In this document: positions 19,740 through 28,651 of the stretch, piece by piece
Layout of the letters: the number at the start of each line of letters is the position of its first letter
Numbering within the stretch: the stretch's first letter is position 1
Translations under genes and position numbers: made by a program
Notes under the pieces: generated by a model
Seen by the model: the letters and a program-made list of their open reading frames with translations, nothing else
The model's database searches: none
What the model was told of the DNA's origin: nothing
Assembly (NCBI RefSeq): GCF_013705725.1
Contig: NZ_CP055481.1
Location: forward strand, 2,666,001-2,730,000
Source of the DNA: Klebsiella sp. RHBSTW-00484
GTDB taxonomy: Bacteria; Pseudomonadota; Gammaproteobacteria; Enterobacterales; Enterobacteriaceae
Reading direction: 5' to 3'
DNA: 64,000 bases

Positions 19740-20891
19740 ATGGCAGTATCCCCTTCACTGATCGCCGAGGCCATCCGCTGGCGACGTGATTTTCATGCTT
19801 GCCCTGAACTGGGATACCAGGAGCAGGAAACCTCGCGGCGTATTGCTGAATTACTCACTTCATTTGGACTTCAGGTCCATACCGGGCTGGCGGGTACCGG
19901 CGTGGTGGCGACGCTGGAGAATGGCCCTGGTCCGGTAATTGGACTGCGGGCGGATATGGACGCGCTGCCGATAACCGAACTGGGCGACGTTAGCTATAAA
20001 TCGCGCAATCCGGGCGTGATGCACGCCTGTGGGCACGATGGACATAGCGCGATGCTGCTGGCGGCAGCGGCGCATCTGGCGCAAACCCGCCGCTTTCGCG
20101 GCACCGTCCACTTTGTGTTTCAGCCCGCCGAGGAGAATCTGGGCGGCGCGCGTAAAATGGTGGAAGAAGGGTTGTTCGACCTGTTTCCAATGGACGGCAT
20201 CTACGCGCTGCATAACTGGCCGGGCATTGCGTTGGGTCAGGTGGCGATTAACAGCGGGGCGATGATGGCCTCGCTCGATGCGTTTGAAATCACCCTGACG
20301 GGTAAAAGCTGTCATGCGGCGATGCCGGAACGCGGGGCGGACCCGATTGTCGCCGCGGCGCAGTTGATTATGGCGCTGCAAACGATTCCTTCGCGCCGCC
20401 TTTCACCGCAGGAATCTACGGTGGTAAGCATCACCCAGATTGCCGGCGGTGAGGCGATTAACGTTCTGCCGGATAAAGTAGTGCTGCGCGGAACCTTCCG
20501 CTGCCTGAACAACCAGGTGCGCGAGCGGGTGAGGGGGCTGATTGAGAGCTATGTCGCCGCTCAGCCGCAGGTCTCTGACGTCGAAGGGGAGATCTCCTGG
20601 TATCCGGGTTATCCGGTGACGACTAACGATCCTGCTGAAGCGCAAAAAGTTCGCGATGTGGCGACCGCGCTGCTGGGGGAATCTGCGGTGAGCTGGAACG
20701 GAAACCCATCCATGGCGTCGGAGGATTTTGCCTGCATGCTGGAAGCCTGTCCAGGAGCCTATTTTTGGATAGGGACCGACGGTGAGACGGCCTCGAAGCC
20801 GCTGCACAATGCCGGGTATGATTTTAATGATGAACTGATTCCGCACGGCGTAGCGCTGTGGACGGCGCTGGTGGAAAAGCTGCTGGCGTAA
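19740..20891 (+). CDS. M20D-family amidohydrolase (N-acyl-amino-acid / hippurate hydrolase type)
   Basis: A 383-residue cytoplasmic metallohydrolase with the M20 metal ligands in order: GLRADMDALP, HACGHDGHS (about residues 97-105), QPAEE (about 130), ALHNWPG and the C-terminal HNAGYDFND. The dimerisation domain lies at about 180-290. The family removes acyl groups from amino acids such as hippurate or N-acetyl amino acids. The gene ends 36 bp before the IS110 insertion, so it is intact. Confidence 0.9.
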   Translation: MAVSPSLIAEAIRWRRDFHACPELGYQEQETSRRIAELLTSFGLQVHTGLAGTGVVATLENGPGPVIGLRADMDALPITELGDVSYKSRNPGVMHACGHDGHSAMLLAAAAHLAQTRRFRGTVHFVFQPAEENLGGARKMVEEGLFDLFPMDGIYALHNWPGIALGQVAINSGAMMASLDAFEITLTGKSCHAAMPERGADPIVAAAQLIMALQTIPSRRLSPQESTVVSITQIAGGEAINVLPDKVVLRGTFRCLNNQVRERVRGLIESYVAAQPQVSDVEGEISWYPGYPVTTNDPAEAQKVRDVATALLGESAVSWNGNPSMASEDFACMLEACPGAYFWIGTDGETASKPLHNAGYDFNDELIPHGVALWTALVEKLLA

Positions 20892-20970
20892 GATGCCGAT
20901 CCCGGAGGCGGTGCTGCGCACCTGTCCGTATATGGACACCTCCCGTGATGCAAGCTATTTTTTGTGTGAG

Positions 20971-21179
20971 TCACCAGGGTAAGTTGCGTTCGTATATCCG
21001 GCCTCTCTTTCGGTACCGTCGTACCCGGGCCATGATGTGTTCTGCGCACCTGCTTCCTTTCGGGCTATCGGCTTTGCTTCGCAGGGAGCCTTCGGACAGG
21101 CCGGATTTCTCAGGTGCTGGTCTTACCGGTTACTCATCACGCTAAATCGCTTCGCAATCTCACGACAGGGTTACTGCTC
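20971..21179 (-). ncRNA. predicted bridge RNA/seekRNA of IS110 copy 1
   Basis: The 3' non-coding end of the element, same strand as the transposase. It carries the guide-like segments also read in copy 2: target segments at 21093-21100 (rightward target half) and 21061-21067 (left half), and donor segments at 21034-21039 and 20991-20997. Sequence is identical to copy 2 across this region. RNA ends are not visible from sequence and are approximate. Confidence 0.6.
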
Positions 21180-21208
21180 TTTTTACTGCATGGCTCACGG
21201 GGCGTCGG

Positions 21209-22231
21209 TTAACCGGCGACCCGTGAACCATGGTAATCTTCTCCGCGACTCATCACCGCCCACGCTATCCGCACATTCTTGTTCGCCAGCGCCACCGTCG
21301 CGATATTCCGGTTCCGTCTTTCCGCCACCGACTGCAGCCACTGGCTCCGCCGGTCTTCTTTGCCTGCACATGTCTTCAGAACTGACCGTGCCCCGTGGAT
21401 GACCAGCGTACGCAGGTAGCTGTCACCCCGCTTGCTGATATGCCCCAGCTGCTGCTTACCGCCGCTTGAGTGCTGCCGGGGAACCAGCCCCACATAAGCC
21501 GCCATCTCCCGACCGTTCTTAAACTGCGTCGCGTCACCCAACAACGCCACCATCGCGCTGGCGGTTATCACGCCGATACCTTCTATTTTCATCAGCCGCT
21601 GGATGCAGATATCTTCCCGCGCCGCCTCTGCGAGCCGCCGGTCATGCCCCGCCACCCGGTCATCCAGCATCCGCAGCTCTTCGGCCAGCTCGCACAGCAG
21701 GCGCATAAACCGGTCATCCCACTGCTCCTGCTGTGACAGTATCTCCGGCAGCGCCTTACGCAACTGGCTGATGCCGACCGGCAGCACCACGCCGAATTCG
21801 CCCAGAAAGCCCCGTATCTCGTTGCACAGCGCCGTGCGGCTTTTTATCACTCTGGCCCGCACGCGATGCTCCGCCTGAAGGGTCTGCTGGCGCTCTGTCT
21901 TAACCGCGACGAAGCGCATGGCGGGGCGGCTGATGGCTTCACAGATGGCTTCGGCATCGTTGGCATCATTCTTGTTGCCTTTGAGGTAAGGCTTGACGAA
22001 TTTCGGGGGAATAATGCGCACGGTATGCCCCATGCGGGTGAGTTCGCGGGACCAGTAGTGGGATGATGCGCAGGCTTCAATCCCGATGGTGCAGGGAGCC
22101 AGCTGAGAGAAATAAGCGTGCATGTGGGCGCGGCGGAGAGATTTCCGCACGACGACATGTTCATGGTGATCCACAGCATGGATCTGAAAGACATTTTTTG
22201 CCAGGTCAAGACCGATACGTTTAATATTCAT
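21209..22231 (-). CDS. IS110-family transposase (copy 1)
   Basis: A 340-residue DEDD/Tnp20 recombinase. The ATG at 22231 follows an AGGAGG site. A GTG three codons upstream is too close to that site. N-terminal RuvC-like acidic residues are D9 (GLDLAKNVF), E52 (GIEACAS), D89 and D92 (KNDANDAEA). The C-terminal Tnp20 domain has GIGVITASAMVALLGD and the conserved serine in RQHSSGGKQ. It differs from copy 2 at four residues (I49, S61, R72, K84), all in the N-terminal quarter. Confidence 0.95.
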   Translation of the reverse strand: MNIKRIGLDLAKNVFQIHAVDHHEHVVVRKSLRRAHMHAYFSQLAPCTIGIEACASSHYWSRELTRMGHTVRIIPPKFVKPYLKGNKNDANDAEAICEAISRPAMRFVAVKTERQQTLQAEHRVRARVIKSRTALCNEIRGFLGEFGVVLPVGISQLRKALPEILSQQEQWDDRFMRLLCELAEELRMLDDRVAGHDRRLAEAAREDICIQRLMKIEGIGVITASAMVALLGDATQFKNGREMAAYVGLVPRQHSSGGKQQLGHISKRGDSYLRTLVIHGARSVLKTCAGKEDRRSQWLQSVAERRNRNIATVALANKNVRIAWAVMSRGEDYHGSRVAG

Positions 22232-22316
22232 GGTGGACACCTCCTCCTGTGGACTGCAGGTAACACTTCCAGTCTGGCACGTTATGATGCCGTAAGGTGG
22301 GAGGTGTCCATCACAT

Positions 22317-22510
22317 CGGGCTACGGGTCGGTGCGGGCTGGGATTTTGTTGCTGGTCGGGGGATTTCCCGGATCGCGGCGCGATGCGCCTTATCGGGCTA
22401 CGGGTCGGTGCGGGCTGGATAATGTAGCCCGGCTAAGCGCAGCGCGAGCCGGGGATGTTTGTTGTTTTGTAGGCCGGGCAAGGCGTTAGCCGCCGCCCGG
22501 CAAAAAAGCT
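22317..22510. repeat. REP/BIME palindrome cluster
   Basis: Several REP-like units lie head to tail or head to head. They include GGGCTACGGGTCGGTGCGGG (twice), GTAGCCCGGCTAAGCGCAGC with its complement GCGAGCCGGG, and GTAGGCCGGGCAAGGCG with CCGCCGCCCGG. The first unit was split by IS110 copy 1. The 38 bases to the fdhF stop contain nothing else recognisable. Confidence 0.85.
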
Positions 22511-22548
22511 AAATATGCAGGAGGAAAAGTCCTTCTCCCTGCACCGTT

Positions 22549-24699
22549 TTACACGTTAACCGCCGCTTTCAGGCGGGCTTTCATCTCGCTGTAGCTTGTC
22601 CAGGCGTACTGCTCGGCCCAGCGCTGATCCTCAATTGCTTCCACCTTCACCGCACAATATTTGGTTTCCGGTGTCTTCGAGATTGGGTCGAGATTGTCCT
22701 GAGTTAATTCATTACAGGCGCCCACCCACCACTGATAGGTCATATACACGGCCCCGAGATTAATGCGATCGCTGATGTCGGCGCGGGTAATTACCTTGCC
22801 GCGTCGGGAACTGACCCACACCAGCTGTTGATCGGCAATCCCCAGACGCTGCGCGTCGGCGCGGTTGATTTGCACCCGGCCCGGTTCATCGGCGAGCGAC
22901 TGCAACGCCGCACAGTTACCGGTCATCGAACGGCAGGAGTAATGGCCGACTTCGCGTACGGTGCACAGCACCAGCGGATACTCTGCATCCGGTATCTCCG
23001 CGGGCGCTCGCCACGGCGCGGCAAACAGCTGACCCTTTCCGGTTGGCGTATCGAACTGATTGTCCTTATACAGCCACGGCGTGCCGGGGTGATCCAGCGT
23101 CGGGCACGGCCACTGCACGTGGTTCATATCGCCCATTTTTTCATAAGTGACGCCATAGAATAGCGGGCACAGCTCGCGCATTTCGTCCCAGATCTGCTGG
23201 TTGTTATCGTAATGCATCGGGTAGCCCATTTCGCTGGCCAACAGACTGATGATTTCCCAGTCGCGCTTAACGTTACCGGTGGCAATAATCGCCTGTTCGA
23301 AGCGCTGAAAACCGCGGTCGGCGCAGGTAAAGACGCCGCCATGTTCGCCCCAGGAGGTGGCGGGCAGCAGCACATCAGCGATTTCTGCGGTTTTGGTCAT
23401 AAAGATATCCTGCACCACCACAAAATCGAGCGCTTCGATACCTTTGCGCACCAGGCCCAGATCGGCCTCGGTCTGTAGCGGGTCTTCGCCCATGATGTAG
23501 TAGGCTTTGATCTCGCCGGTCAGCGCTTTATGCGGCACCTCGGTGATGCGGGTCCCAACTTTGTCGTCCATCAGCGCGGGATCAATACCCCAGGCTTTGG
23601 CGAATTTAGCGCGTGCGTTAGCATCGGTGACATCCTGATAGCCAGGGAACATATTTGGCAACACGCCCATATCACAGGCGCCCTGGACGTTGTTTTGCCC
23701 GCGCACAGGTCCCACGCCGACGTTAGCGCGTCCGAGGTTGCCGGTTAACAGTGCGAGGCTCGCCAGCCCTCTGACCACATCCACCGCCTGACCAAACTGG
23801 GTCACGCCCATGCCCCACATAATGGTGGCAGAAGGTGCGGCGGCAAACATGCGCATTGCCTGACGAATCTCAAGCGCCGAAACGCCGACTATCTCTTCGA
23901 CAGCCTCGGGAGAGTAGTCTTTGACCATTTCACGATAGGTATCCAACCCTTCGGTATAACGCTCGACATAATCATGGTTATACAGATTCTCTTCCAACAG
24001 CACGTGGGCGAAGGCGTTAACCAGCGCCATATTACTGCCATTGTTGAGCTGGAGGTGGCGGTCGGCGATGCGGGCGGTTTCGATACGACGCGGGTCGCAG
24101 ACGATGATTTTCGCGCCGTTTTCGCGGGCTTTAATCACCCGGCGGGCAACGATAGGGTGGGAATCGGCGCAGTTATAGCCAAATACCAGCAGGCATTTTG
24201 AGTTTTCAATATCGCTAATTGAGTTGCTCATCGCGCCGTTGCCGAGCGCTAACTGAAGACCGGCTACCGACGGGCCGTGGCAGACGCGGGCGCAGCAGTC
24301 GACGTTATTAGTATTGAGCACTCCGCGGGCGAACTTTTGCATCACATAGTTGGTTTCATTGCCGGTACCACGGGATGAACCGGTGGTCATAATGGCGCGC
24401 GGACCATGTTTTTCTTTTATTTCACGCAGTTTTTTCGCCGTGTAGCGGATAGCTTCATCCCAGCTGACCGGAGTGAATTTACCGCCTTTCTGGTAGCGAA
24501 TCATCGGTTGCTGCAGGCGTGGCGTCAGCAGTTGCGTATCGTTGAGGAAATCCCAGCCGTAGTAGCCTTTGAGGCATAGCTGATTTTGGTTAGTCACACC
24601 ATCGGCCGCTTCGGCGCGGATAATTTTATTGTTATCGACGACCAGCTTAAGTTTGCAACCGGCCCCGCAGTAAGGGCAAACGCTCGTGATTTTTTTCAT
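22549..24699 (-). CDS. fdhF: formate dehydrogenase H-type molybdopterin oxidoreductase, cysteine variant
   Basis: A 716-residue protein colinear with E. coli FdhF (715 residues). The N-terminal 4Fe-4S ligands are C8, C11, C15 and C42, then bis-MGD-binding domains (GDPLQT, SCRSMTGNCAAL, TYQWWIGA-like TYQWWVGACNEL). At residue 140, where E. coli FdhF has selenocysteine encoded by TGA, this gene has a plain TGC codon (24280-24282) in CARVCHGPSVAG, followed by the conserved H141. It should oxidise formate to CO2 without selenium. A sigma-54 promoter lies about 110 bp upstream. No hydrogenase genes are in the window. Confidence 0.92.
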   Translation of the reverse strand: MKKITSVCPYCGAGCKLKLVVDNNKIIRAEAADGVTNQNQLCLKGYYGWDFLNDTQLLTPRLQQPMIRYQKGGKFTPVSWDEAIRYTAKKLREIKEKHGPRAIMTTGSSRGTGNETNYVMQKFARGVLNTNNVDCCARVCHGPSVAGLQLALGNGAMSNSISDIENSKCLLVFGYNCADSHPIVARRVIKARENGAKIIVCDPRRIETARIADRHLQLNNGSNMALVNAFAHVLLEENLYNHDYVERYTEGLDTYREMVKDYSPEAVEEIVGVSALEIRQAMRMFAAAPSATIMWGMGVTQFGQAVDVVRGLASLALLTGNLGRANVGVGPVRGQNNVQGACDMGVLPNMFPGYQDVTDANARAKFAKAWGIDPALMDDKVGTRITEVPHKALTGEIKAYYIMGEDPLQTEADLGLVRKGIEALDFVVVQDIFMTKTAEIADVLLPATSWGEHGGVFTCADRGFQRFEQAIIATGNVKRDWEIISLLASEMGYPMHYDNNQQIWDEMRELCPLFYGVTYEKMGDMNHVQWPCPTLDHPGTPWLYKDNQFDTPTGKGQLFAAPWRAPAEIPDAEYPLVLCTVREVGHYSCRSMTGNCAALQSLADEPGRVQINRADAQRLGIADQQLVWVSSRRGKVITRADISDRINLGAVYMTYQWWVGACNELTQDNLDPISKTPETKYCAVKVEAIEDQRWAEQYAWTSYSEMKARLKAAVNV

Positions 24700-24807
24700 C
24701 AGTAACAGACCTGTTAACAGAGAATAAACAACAACGGACAGACCGGGCCCGGCCCGCCTTTGTCAGGGCGTTCTCTGCCAGCGCATCGGCAGAGGACGGG
24801 AGCGTTA

Positions 24808-24823
24808 TGCATACGCTGTGCCA
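24808..24823 (-). promoter_or_regulatory. sigma-54 promoter of the fdhF-like gene
   Basis: On the minus strand TGGCACAGCGTATGCA matches the -24/-12 consensus (TGGCACRNNNNTTGCW) at every defined base but one, with exact GG-to-GC spacing. The transcript would have a leader of about 95 bases. E. coli fdhF is sigma-54/FhlA dependent, so this fits. No clear FhlA site was identified. Confidence 0.8.
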
Positions 24824-24903
24824 AAATTTAACGTTATGATTTCATAGGGAATAGGGGGCTGGGCAGGCGAGGGTGATCATGATGTCGACACTAATGACGA
24901 TGA

Positions 24904-24927
24904 CATGACGCCCGGTTGGGCGTCATG
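24904..24927 (-). terminator. perfect 10-bp hairpin after hcxB
   Basis: Arms CATGACGCCC and GGGCGTCATG around a four-base loop lie just past the hcxB stop. A strong U-tract is missing, so it is a possible terminator or 3' stabiliser. Confidence 0.5.
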
Positions 24928-24937
24928 AAGGGATGGG

Positions 24938-26020
24938 TCAGGCCAGCTTAAGCCGTAGCTGCGCGAGAGTCTCTGCGGGTAATCCGACTTCCTCGGCGGC
25001 GGCGCAAATCGCCTGCCAGCTCCCGGCATCCAGTGGAATACCCTGCGCCAGACGTTCCTGACGGTTGGCTTCTTCCCACTCGCCCGGGGCCAGAATCGGT
25101 GTATTTTCATCATGCGGTGACTGTTTGCACCAGTCGATAAACGCCTCGGTCTCACGCTGCATATCTGGCGCGTCGAATGCTTCCGGGCTGAGTATGATGG
25201 TGGTCATACAGTTGAAAATAGCGTCTACGCTGGCTTGTAGATTCTCCTTATGCGAGGTTTTGCCACCGGATACCGCGCCGCCAATGACTTCACACAACGT
25301 CGCCAGCGCGTAGCCTTTATGCTCGGCAAAGGTCAACAGCGCGCCGAGCGGCGAGGTCTGCATAACCGCCGGGTCGGTGGTGGGAACGCCCTGAGCGTCA
25401 ATCAATGAACCTGGCGGTACCGGAACGCCTTTGTGCCAAGCGACGCGGGTCTTACCAAAAGCGATAGCGCTGGTGGCGTAATCCAGCAACAGCGGGGGAT
25501 GGCCTTCGCGCGGGAAAACCACGCACAGCGGGTTGGTACCGAAGCGGCTGTCTTTGCCACGAAACGGCGCGACCATAATGTTGCCGACAACGTTCACGAA
25601 GTGAATAGAGATCATCCCGGCGGCGGCGCACTGTTCTGCCCAGTAGCCGATGCGGCCTATGTGGTGCGCGTTACGCAGTGCGACGGCGGCCATGCCGTGC
25701 TGTTTCGCTTTTTCGATGCCCATCTGCATGGCTTCGTGAGCCACTACCTGACCGAACCCGCCGTTACCATCAAGGGTGACGACCGCGCCTGCATCCTTCA
25801 TCACGCTGGCATGGCGGTTGAGCTGAAGACAACCCAGCGCGTGGGAACGTACATAGCTCGGGATCATGCCCACGCCGTGGGAATCATGACCGGCAAGGTT
25901 AGCGGCAATCAGATGGTCGGCAACGAGGGAGGCTTCGGTGGGAGTACTGCCCATATGAGTGAACAGCGTTTTAACAAATTGATGCAGGTCCGTAGCCTGG
26001 AAGCGATGTCCTGTCTGCAC
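24938..26020 (-). CDS. hcxB: hydroxycarboxylate dehydrogenase B (malate/L-lactate dehydrogenase family)
   Basis: A 360-residue NAD(P)-dependent oxidoreductase of the Ldh_2 family. Recognisable landmarks are HDSHGVGMIPSYV near residue 45, ALRNAHHIGRIGYWAEQCA, and the substrate region GTNPLCVVFP and EHKGYALATLCEVIGG. Length and sequence recall E. coli YbiC (HcxB, 361 residues), which reduces 2-oxo acids such as phenylpyruvate and glyoxylate-type substrates. Followed by a hairpin and then the fdhF promoter region on the same strand. Confidence 0.88.
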   Translation of the reverse strand: MQTGHRFQATDLHQFVKTLFTHMGSTPTEASLVADHLIAANLAGHDSHGVGMIPSYVRSHALGCLQLNRHASVMKDAGAVVTLDGNGGFGQVVAHEAMQMGIEKAKQHGMAAVALRNAHHIGRIGYWAEQCAAAGMISIHFVNVVGNIMVAPFRGKDSRFGTNPLCVVFPREGHPPLLLDYATSAIAFGKTRVAWHKGVPVPPGSLIDAQGVPTTDPAVMQTSPLGALLTFAEHKGYALATLCEVIGGAVSGGKTSHKENLQASVDAIFNCMTTIILSPEAFDAPDMQRETEAFIDWCKQSPHDENTPILAPGEWEEANRQERLAQGIPLDAGSWQAICAAAEEVGLPAETLAQLRLKLA

Positions 26021-26236
26021 TGATTTTCTCCTGTTTTTGGGTTGCGGTATTGTTGTTTTATGATGTTTGCGCTTCCATGCTGCTCTGTACGTCGGAGAAG
26101 ATCAAGGTTTGAACCGGGTACGTAAAGAGAGGTGTTGAGGGGCAGAGAACAGAGTTGAGGCCCGGAAGTCTGGTTGTGCTGTTAAGAATCATTATTATAA
26201 AAATCTCATAATAAATCTTACCTGTCGAACATGATG

Positions 26237-26370
26237 GGGATATACCCCCTAAATAATTCGAGTTGCAGGAAGGCGGCGACGCAGTGAATCCCCGGGAGCT
26301 TACTGAAGTAAGTGACTGGGGTGAACGAGGAAAGCCAACACACATGCAGCTCGAATTATGACGGGGATAA
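26237..26370 (+). repeat. palindromic intergenic repeat, variant B
   Basis: It shares the outer arms of the 4768 repeat (CCCTAAATAATTCGAGTTGCAG at the left, GCTCGAATTATGACGGGGATA at the right, imperfectly complementary). The core is different, with CCCGGGAGCTTACT and AGTAAGTGACTGGGG forming an inner dyad. It occupies the right part of the 362-bp gap 26021-26382; the left part shows only an AT-rich stretch. Confidence 0.82.
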
Positions 26371-26382
26371 GAGAGCGCAACA

Positions 26383-26508
26383 ATGAATATCAGTACCATT
26401 TTTCTGATGACCATCGCTATTTTACTGCTGGGGATATCGGTATATAGCTTGCTAAGCTATATTAAAGAACGCCGGGCCAAACGCTTTCGGCCTTTCCGCC
26501 AGCGATAA
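26383..26508 (+). CDS. 41-residue small membrane protein
   Basis: The open frame starts MNISTIFLMTIAILLLGISV, one hydrophobic helix of about 20 residues, then a strongly basic tail (IKERRAKRFRPFRQR). This is the N-out or dual-topology pattern of small enteric single-span proteins. A GAGAG stretch precedes the ATG. It fits exactly between the repeat and the convergent AraC gene (20 bp gap). Very similar small membrane proteins are annotated in Klebsiella and Enterobacter from memory; function unknown. Confidence 0.7.
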   Translation: MNISTIFLMTIAILLLGISVYSLLSYIKERRAKRFRPFRQR

Positions 26509-26528
26509 GTTTGATATTGAGAGGCGAG

Positions 26529-27494
26529 TTAACTCGCCTTATTATAATTGTCTCGCCAGACTTTCGGTGATACGTGATATTTTTCGCGAAACTGCTTGCC
26601 AAATAATGGATGGCTGACAAAACCGCAAACCCAGGAAATCTGCTCAATGCGAAGCTGCAGGTTATTTTCCAGCATCTCTCTCGCAGCCTCTAAACGTATG
26701 TCTCTTATTAATGCCATCACCGATGTTTTCTGTTCATTAAAGGCTCTGTCGAGACTGGCGCGCGAGCAGCGTAGCGTTTGCGTCAGCATATCTGGCGATA
26801 AGCTATGTTGATGATAGTTCTGCATAATGAAAGACTTAGCGCCATTGAATAGATGGCTTAGCTTGCCTGGGGAAAATAAGCCTCTCTCTTTAGCGACATC
26901 GGCAAGCATGATTAAAGCCATATTATGCAATCCATCAACGACGGTCGCCGTCTCTTTTGTTGACAGAATGGCAGACTGCGCATCCAGTAACTGCATATGT
27001 GATTTCAAAAATCCTGCCAGATGATGATTTTCTAAAGAGACCATTGGGCTGTTTAATTTCCCACTGAATACTTCGTTTATTTTATCGCTGCGAGGAATAA
27101 CGTAGAGCTGTTTTACATCATTACATTGATAATGATAATAGTCGTTGCGTTGGTGAACAATTAACGTTCCCTGATTCACCTGTGAGTTGGCGGACTCTTT
27201 ACGACCGCGAATGATTTGGTTGCCCTGAACGATCAGTGAAATATAAATCGAAGATTCCGTTGTCTGGTGCGGGTCGAATATCGTTTCGTTTTTTGAACCC
27301 ATCGCACTACAATAATCTCCGTTAACGCCGGAGATAGTTTTATGAGTGGCAATAATCTCGTCCGGCCGCCGGTTGTTAACCACTTCAATACCGTAGCAGT
27401 TAATGTTCTGCGACAATCTCTTATAGCGCTCTTCGGGTGCGATATCCGCTGCGCTTAAAACATGTGGAACGTACAGCGCCGTAGGTCTGGACAT
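26529..27494 (-). CDS. AraC-family transcriptional regulator
   Basis: A 321-residue protein with an N-terminal AraC_binding_2-like sensing domain and two C-terminal HTHs: HSLSPDMLTQTLRCSRASLDRAF and LRIEQISWVCGFVSHPLFGKQFREKYHVSPKVWR. It is divergent from the NqrC-like flavoprotein across a 337-bp AT-rich gap, so it may control that gene. Ligand unknown. Confidence 0.85.
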   Translation of the reverse strand: MSRPTALYVPHVLSAADIAPEERYKRLSQNINCYGIEVVNNRRPDEIIATHKTISGVNGDYCSAMGSKNETIFDPHQTTESSIYISLIVQGNQIIRGRKESANSQVNQGTLIVHQRNDYYHYQCNDVKQLYVIPRSDKINEVFSGKLNSPMVSLENHHLAGFLKSHMQLLDAQSAILSTKETATVVDGLHNMALIMLADVAKERGLFSPGKLSHLFNGAKSFIMQNYHQHSLSPDMLTQTLRCSRASLDRAFNEQKTSVMALIRDIRLEAAREMLENNLQLRIEQISWVCGFVSHPLFGKQFREKYHVSPKVWRDNYNKAS

Positions 27495-27831
27495 GGTTGT
27501 CTCTTATCCCAAGGTGACGGTTGCAGGTGGGTTGTTTTTACCTGTCGATTATAAGATTAATCTTAAAGAAAACCAGAGGTCAGGCGTTTTTTTACATTTC
27601 TCAGGTGCCCGGCATGCAACGAGTTTTATGACTATTAGTTTTTCTAATAAATTGCCTGCAAGAAAGATTATTTTTATATGTGTAAAAAATAGGGTTAATA
27701 TTTTTGAGCTTAATTTTGATTGTCACGAAATATCAAAGCAAGTAAATGCGTATTGTCTGGAGGGCTAGACAAAAGAATGGGAATGGTTGCACTCTATATT
27801 ACAGATGCCAACTGATGGGAAAGATGAGCGC
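27495..27831. promoter_or_regulatory. AT-rich divergent control region between AraC regulator and NqrC-like gene
   Basis: No gene is seen. A small dyad TTGTCT ... AGACAA (27753-27772) lies 60 bp before the flavoprotein start and could be a regulator site. Composition is well below the window average. Confidence 0.4.
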
Positions 27832-28593
27832 ATGCGTAAAGGTAAAATTATTGTTTTAGTTTTGATGGTTTTTTGTGTTCTTATTTTTGCAATTGTTGCT
27901 GCCTGGTTTTTGCTGTCCAAAGACAATTTTGCCGTACCCGAAAACGCGGAAACAGAAGCTGCGGTTCTCCAGGTTGCTGGTTTAACGCGTAATGGGCAAC
28001 GCGATCCGCAGGCGCTGAAATCGCTCTATCAACAACGCGTGGCGGTGCGTCAGGTAAATCTTGATAACGGTCAGTTGTTGGCTATGGGAGCAGAGAGCAA
28101 TGTGAAAAAACGCTGTGTCGAACTGGCAGCGTCACGTGATCCGGCGCAAATCCGCCAGCGCTGTTCACTGGGTGAGGTTTACGTTGTTCGAGATAATAAT
28201 AATGAAATTCAGCAGGTTATACTTCCGGTTTACGGCAAAGGCGCGAAGTCGATGATGTATGCGTTAATCGCCCTTGAGACCGATGGCCGCACGGTAAAAG
28301 ACCTGATGTATTACCAGCAGAATGAAACACCGCTGCTGGGGGCAAGAGTCGAAGACCCGGCCTGGCGTAGCCAATGGCCAGGCAAAAAAATACGCGATAA
28401 TAACGGCCAGCCAGCGCTAAAGGTTATTCAGAATAATCCCGGTCAGCACAATGATTATACGGTGGACGGAATCAGCGGCGCGACCCTGACTTCAACTGGC
28501 GTCGAGAAGAGTATTAATTACTGGGTGGGTGAGCAGGGGTACGGTAAGTTCCTTCAGCGGCTACAGCAAAACCCTGAAATATTAAATCGTTAA
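27832..28593 (+). CDS. stand-alone NqrC-like covalent-FMN protein
   Basis: A 253-residue protein with one N-terminal membrane anchor (IIVLVLMVFCVLIFAIVAAW) and a periplasmic FMN_bind domain. The flavinylation motif DGISGATLTS puts the ApbE-modified threonine at T218. Overall architecture (length, ALIALETDGRTVKDL segment, LGARVEDPAWRSQW) is that of NqrC, a subunit of the Na+-pumping NADH:quinone oxidoreductase, but no other nqr gene is nearby. Upstream in-frame starts (TTG 27787, ATG 27805) exist; the ATG at 27832 gives the usual short N-terminus. It may pass electrons to a periplasmic acceptor. A terminator follows. Confidence 0.8.
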   Translation: MRKGKIIVLVLMVFCVLIFAIVAAWFLLSKDNFAVPENAETEAAVLQVAGLTRNGQRDPQALKSLYQQRVAVRQVNLDNGQLLAMGAESNVKKRCVELAASRDPAQIRQRCSLGEVYVVRDNNNEIQQVILPVYGKGAKSMMYALIALETDGRTVKDLMYYQQNETPLLGARVEDPAWRSQWPGKKIRDNNGQPALKVIQNNPGQHNDYTVDGISGATLTSTGVEKSINYWVGEQGYGKFLQRLQQNPEILNR

Positions 28594-28622
28594 TAATAAA
28601 TCCCGCAAAATATCCCTCAAAC

Positions 28623-28651
28623 AACCGGTGTGAATACAGCACCGGTTTTTT
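28623..28651 (+). terminator. Rho-independent terminator of the NqrC-like gene
   Basis: Stem AACCGGTG/CACCGGTT (8 bp) with a nine-base loop, followed by a T-run. It ends transcription before the Fur-controlled iron operon. Confidence 0.85.

Larger units (their letters stand above)
20928..22316 (-). mobile_element. IS110-family (IS1111-type) element in a REP palindrome, copy 1
   Basis: A 1389-bp element defined by comparison with the inverted copy at 36425-37813; the two align without a single gap. Subterminal inverted repeats ATGGACACCTCCC/GGGAGGTGTCCAT lie a few bases inside the ends, the hallmark of the IS1111 group. Both junctions carry a CG dinucleotide, the probable recombination core, and there is no target duplication. 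The flanks rejoin to GTAGCCCGGACAGG, a REP half-palindrome. The transposase reads leftward. Confidence 0.93.

Noticed and set aside
24280..24282. Possible selenocysteine codon in the FdhF-like gene
   Set aside because: The codon is TGC, not TGA, and the frame is continuous, so no SECIS is needed.
27832..28593. Part of an nqrABCDEF operon
   Set aside because: No other Nqr subunit lies on either side; an AraC gene and a terminator bound it.
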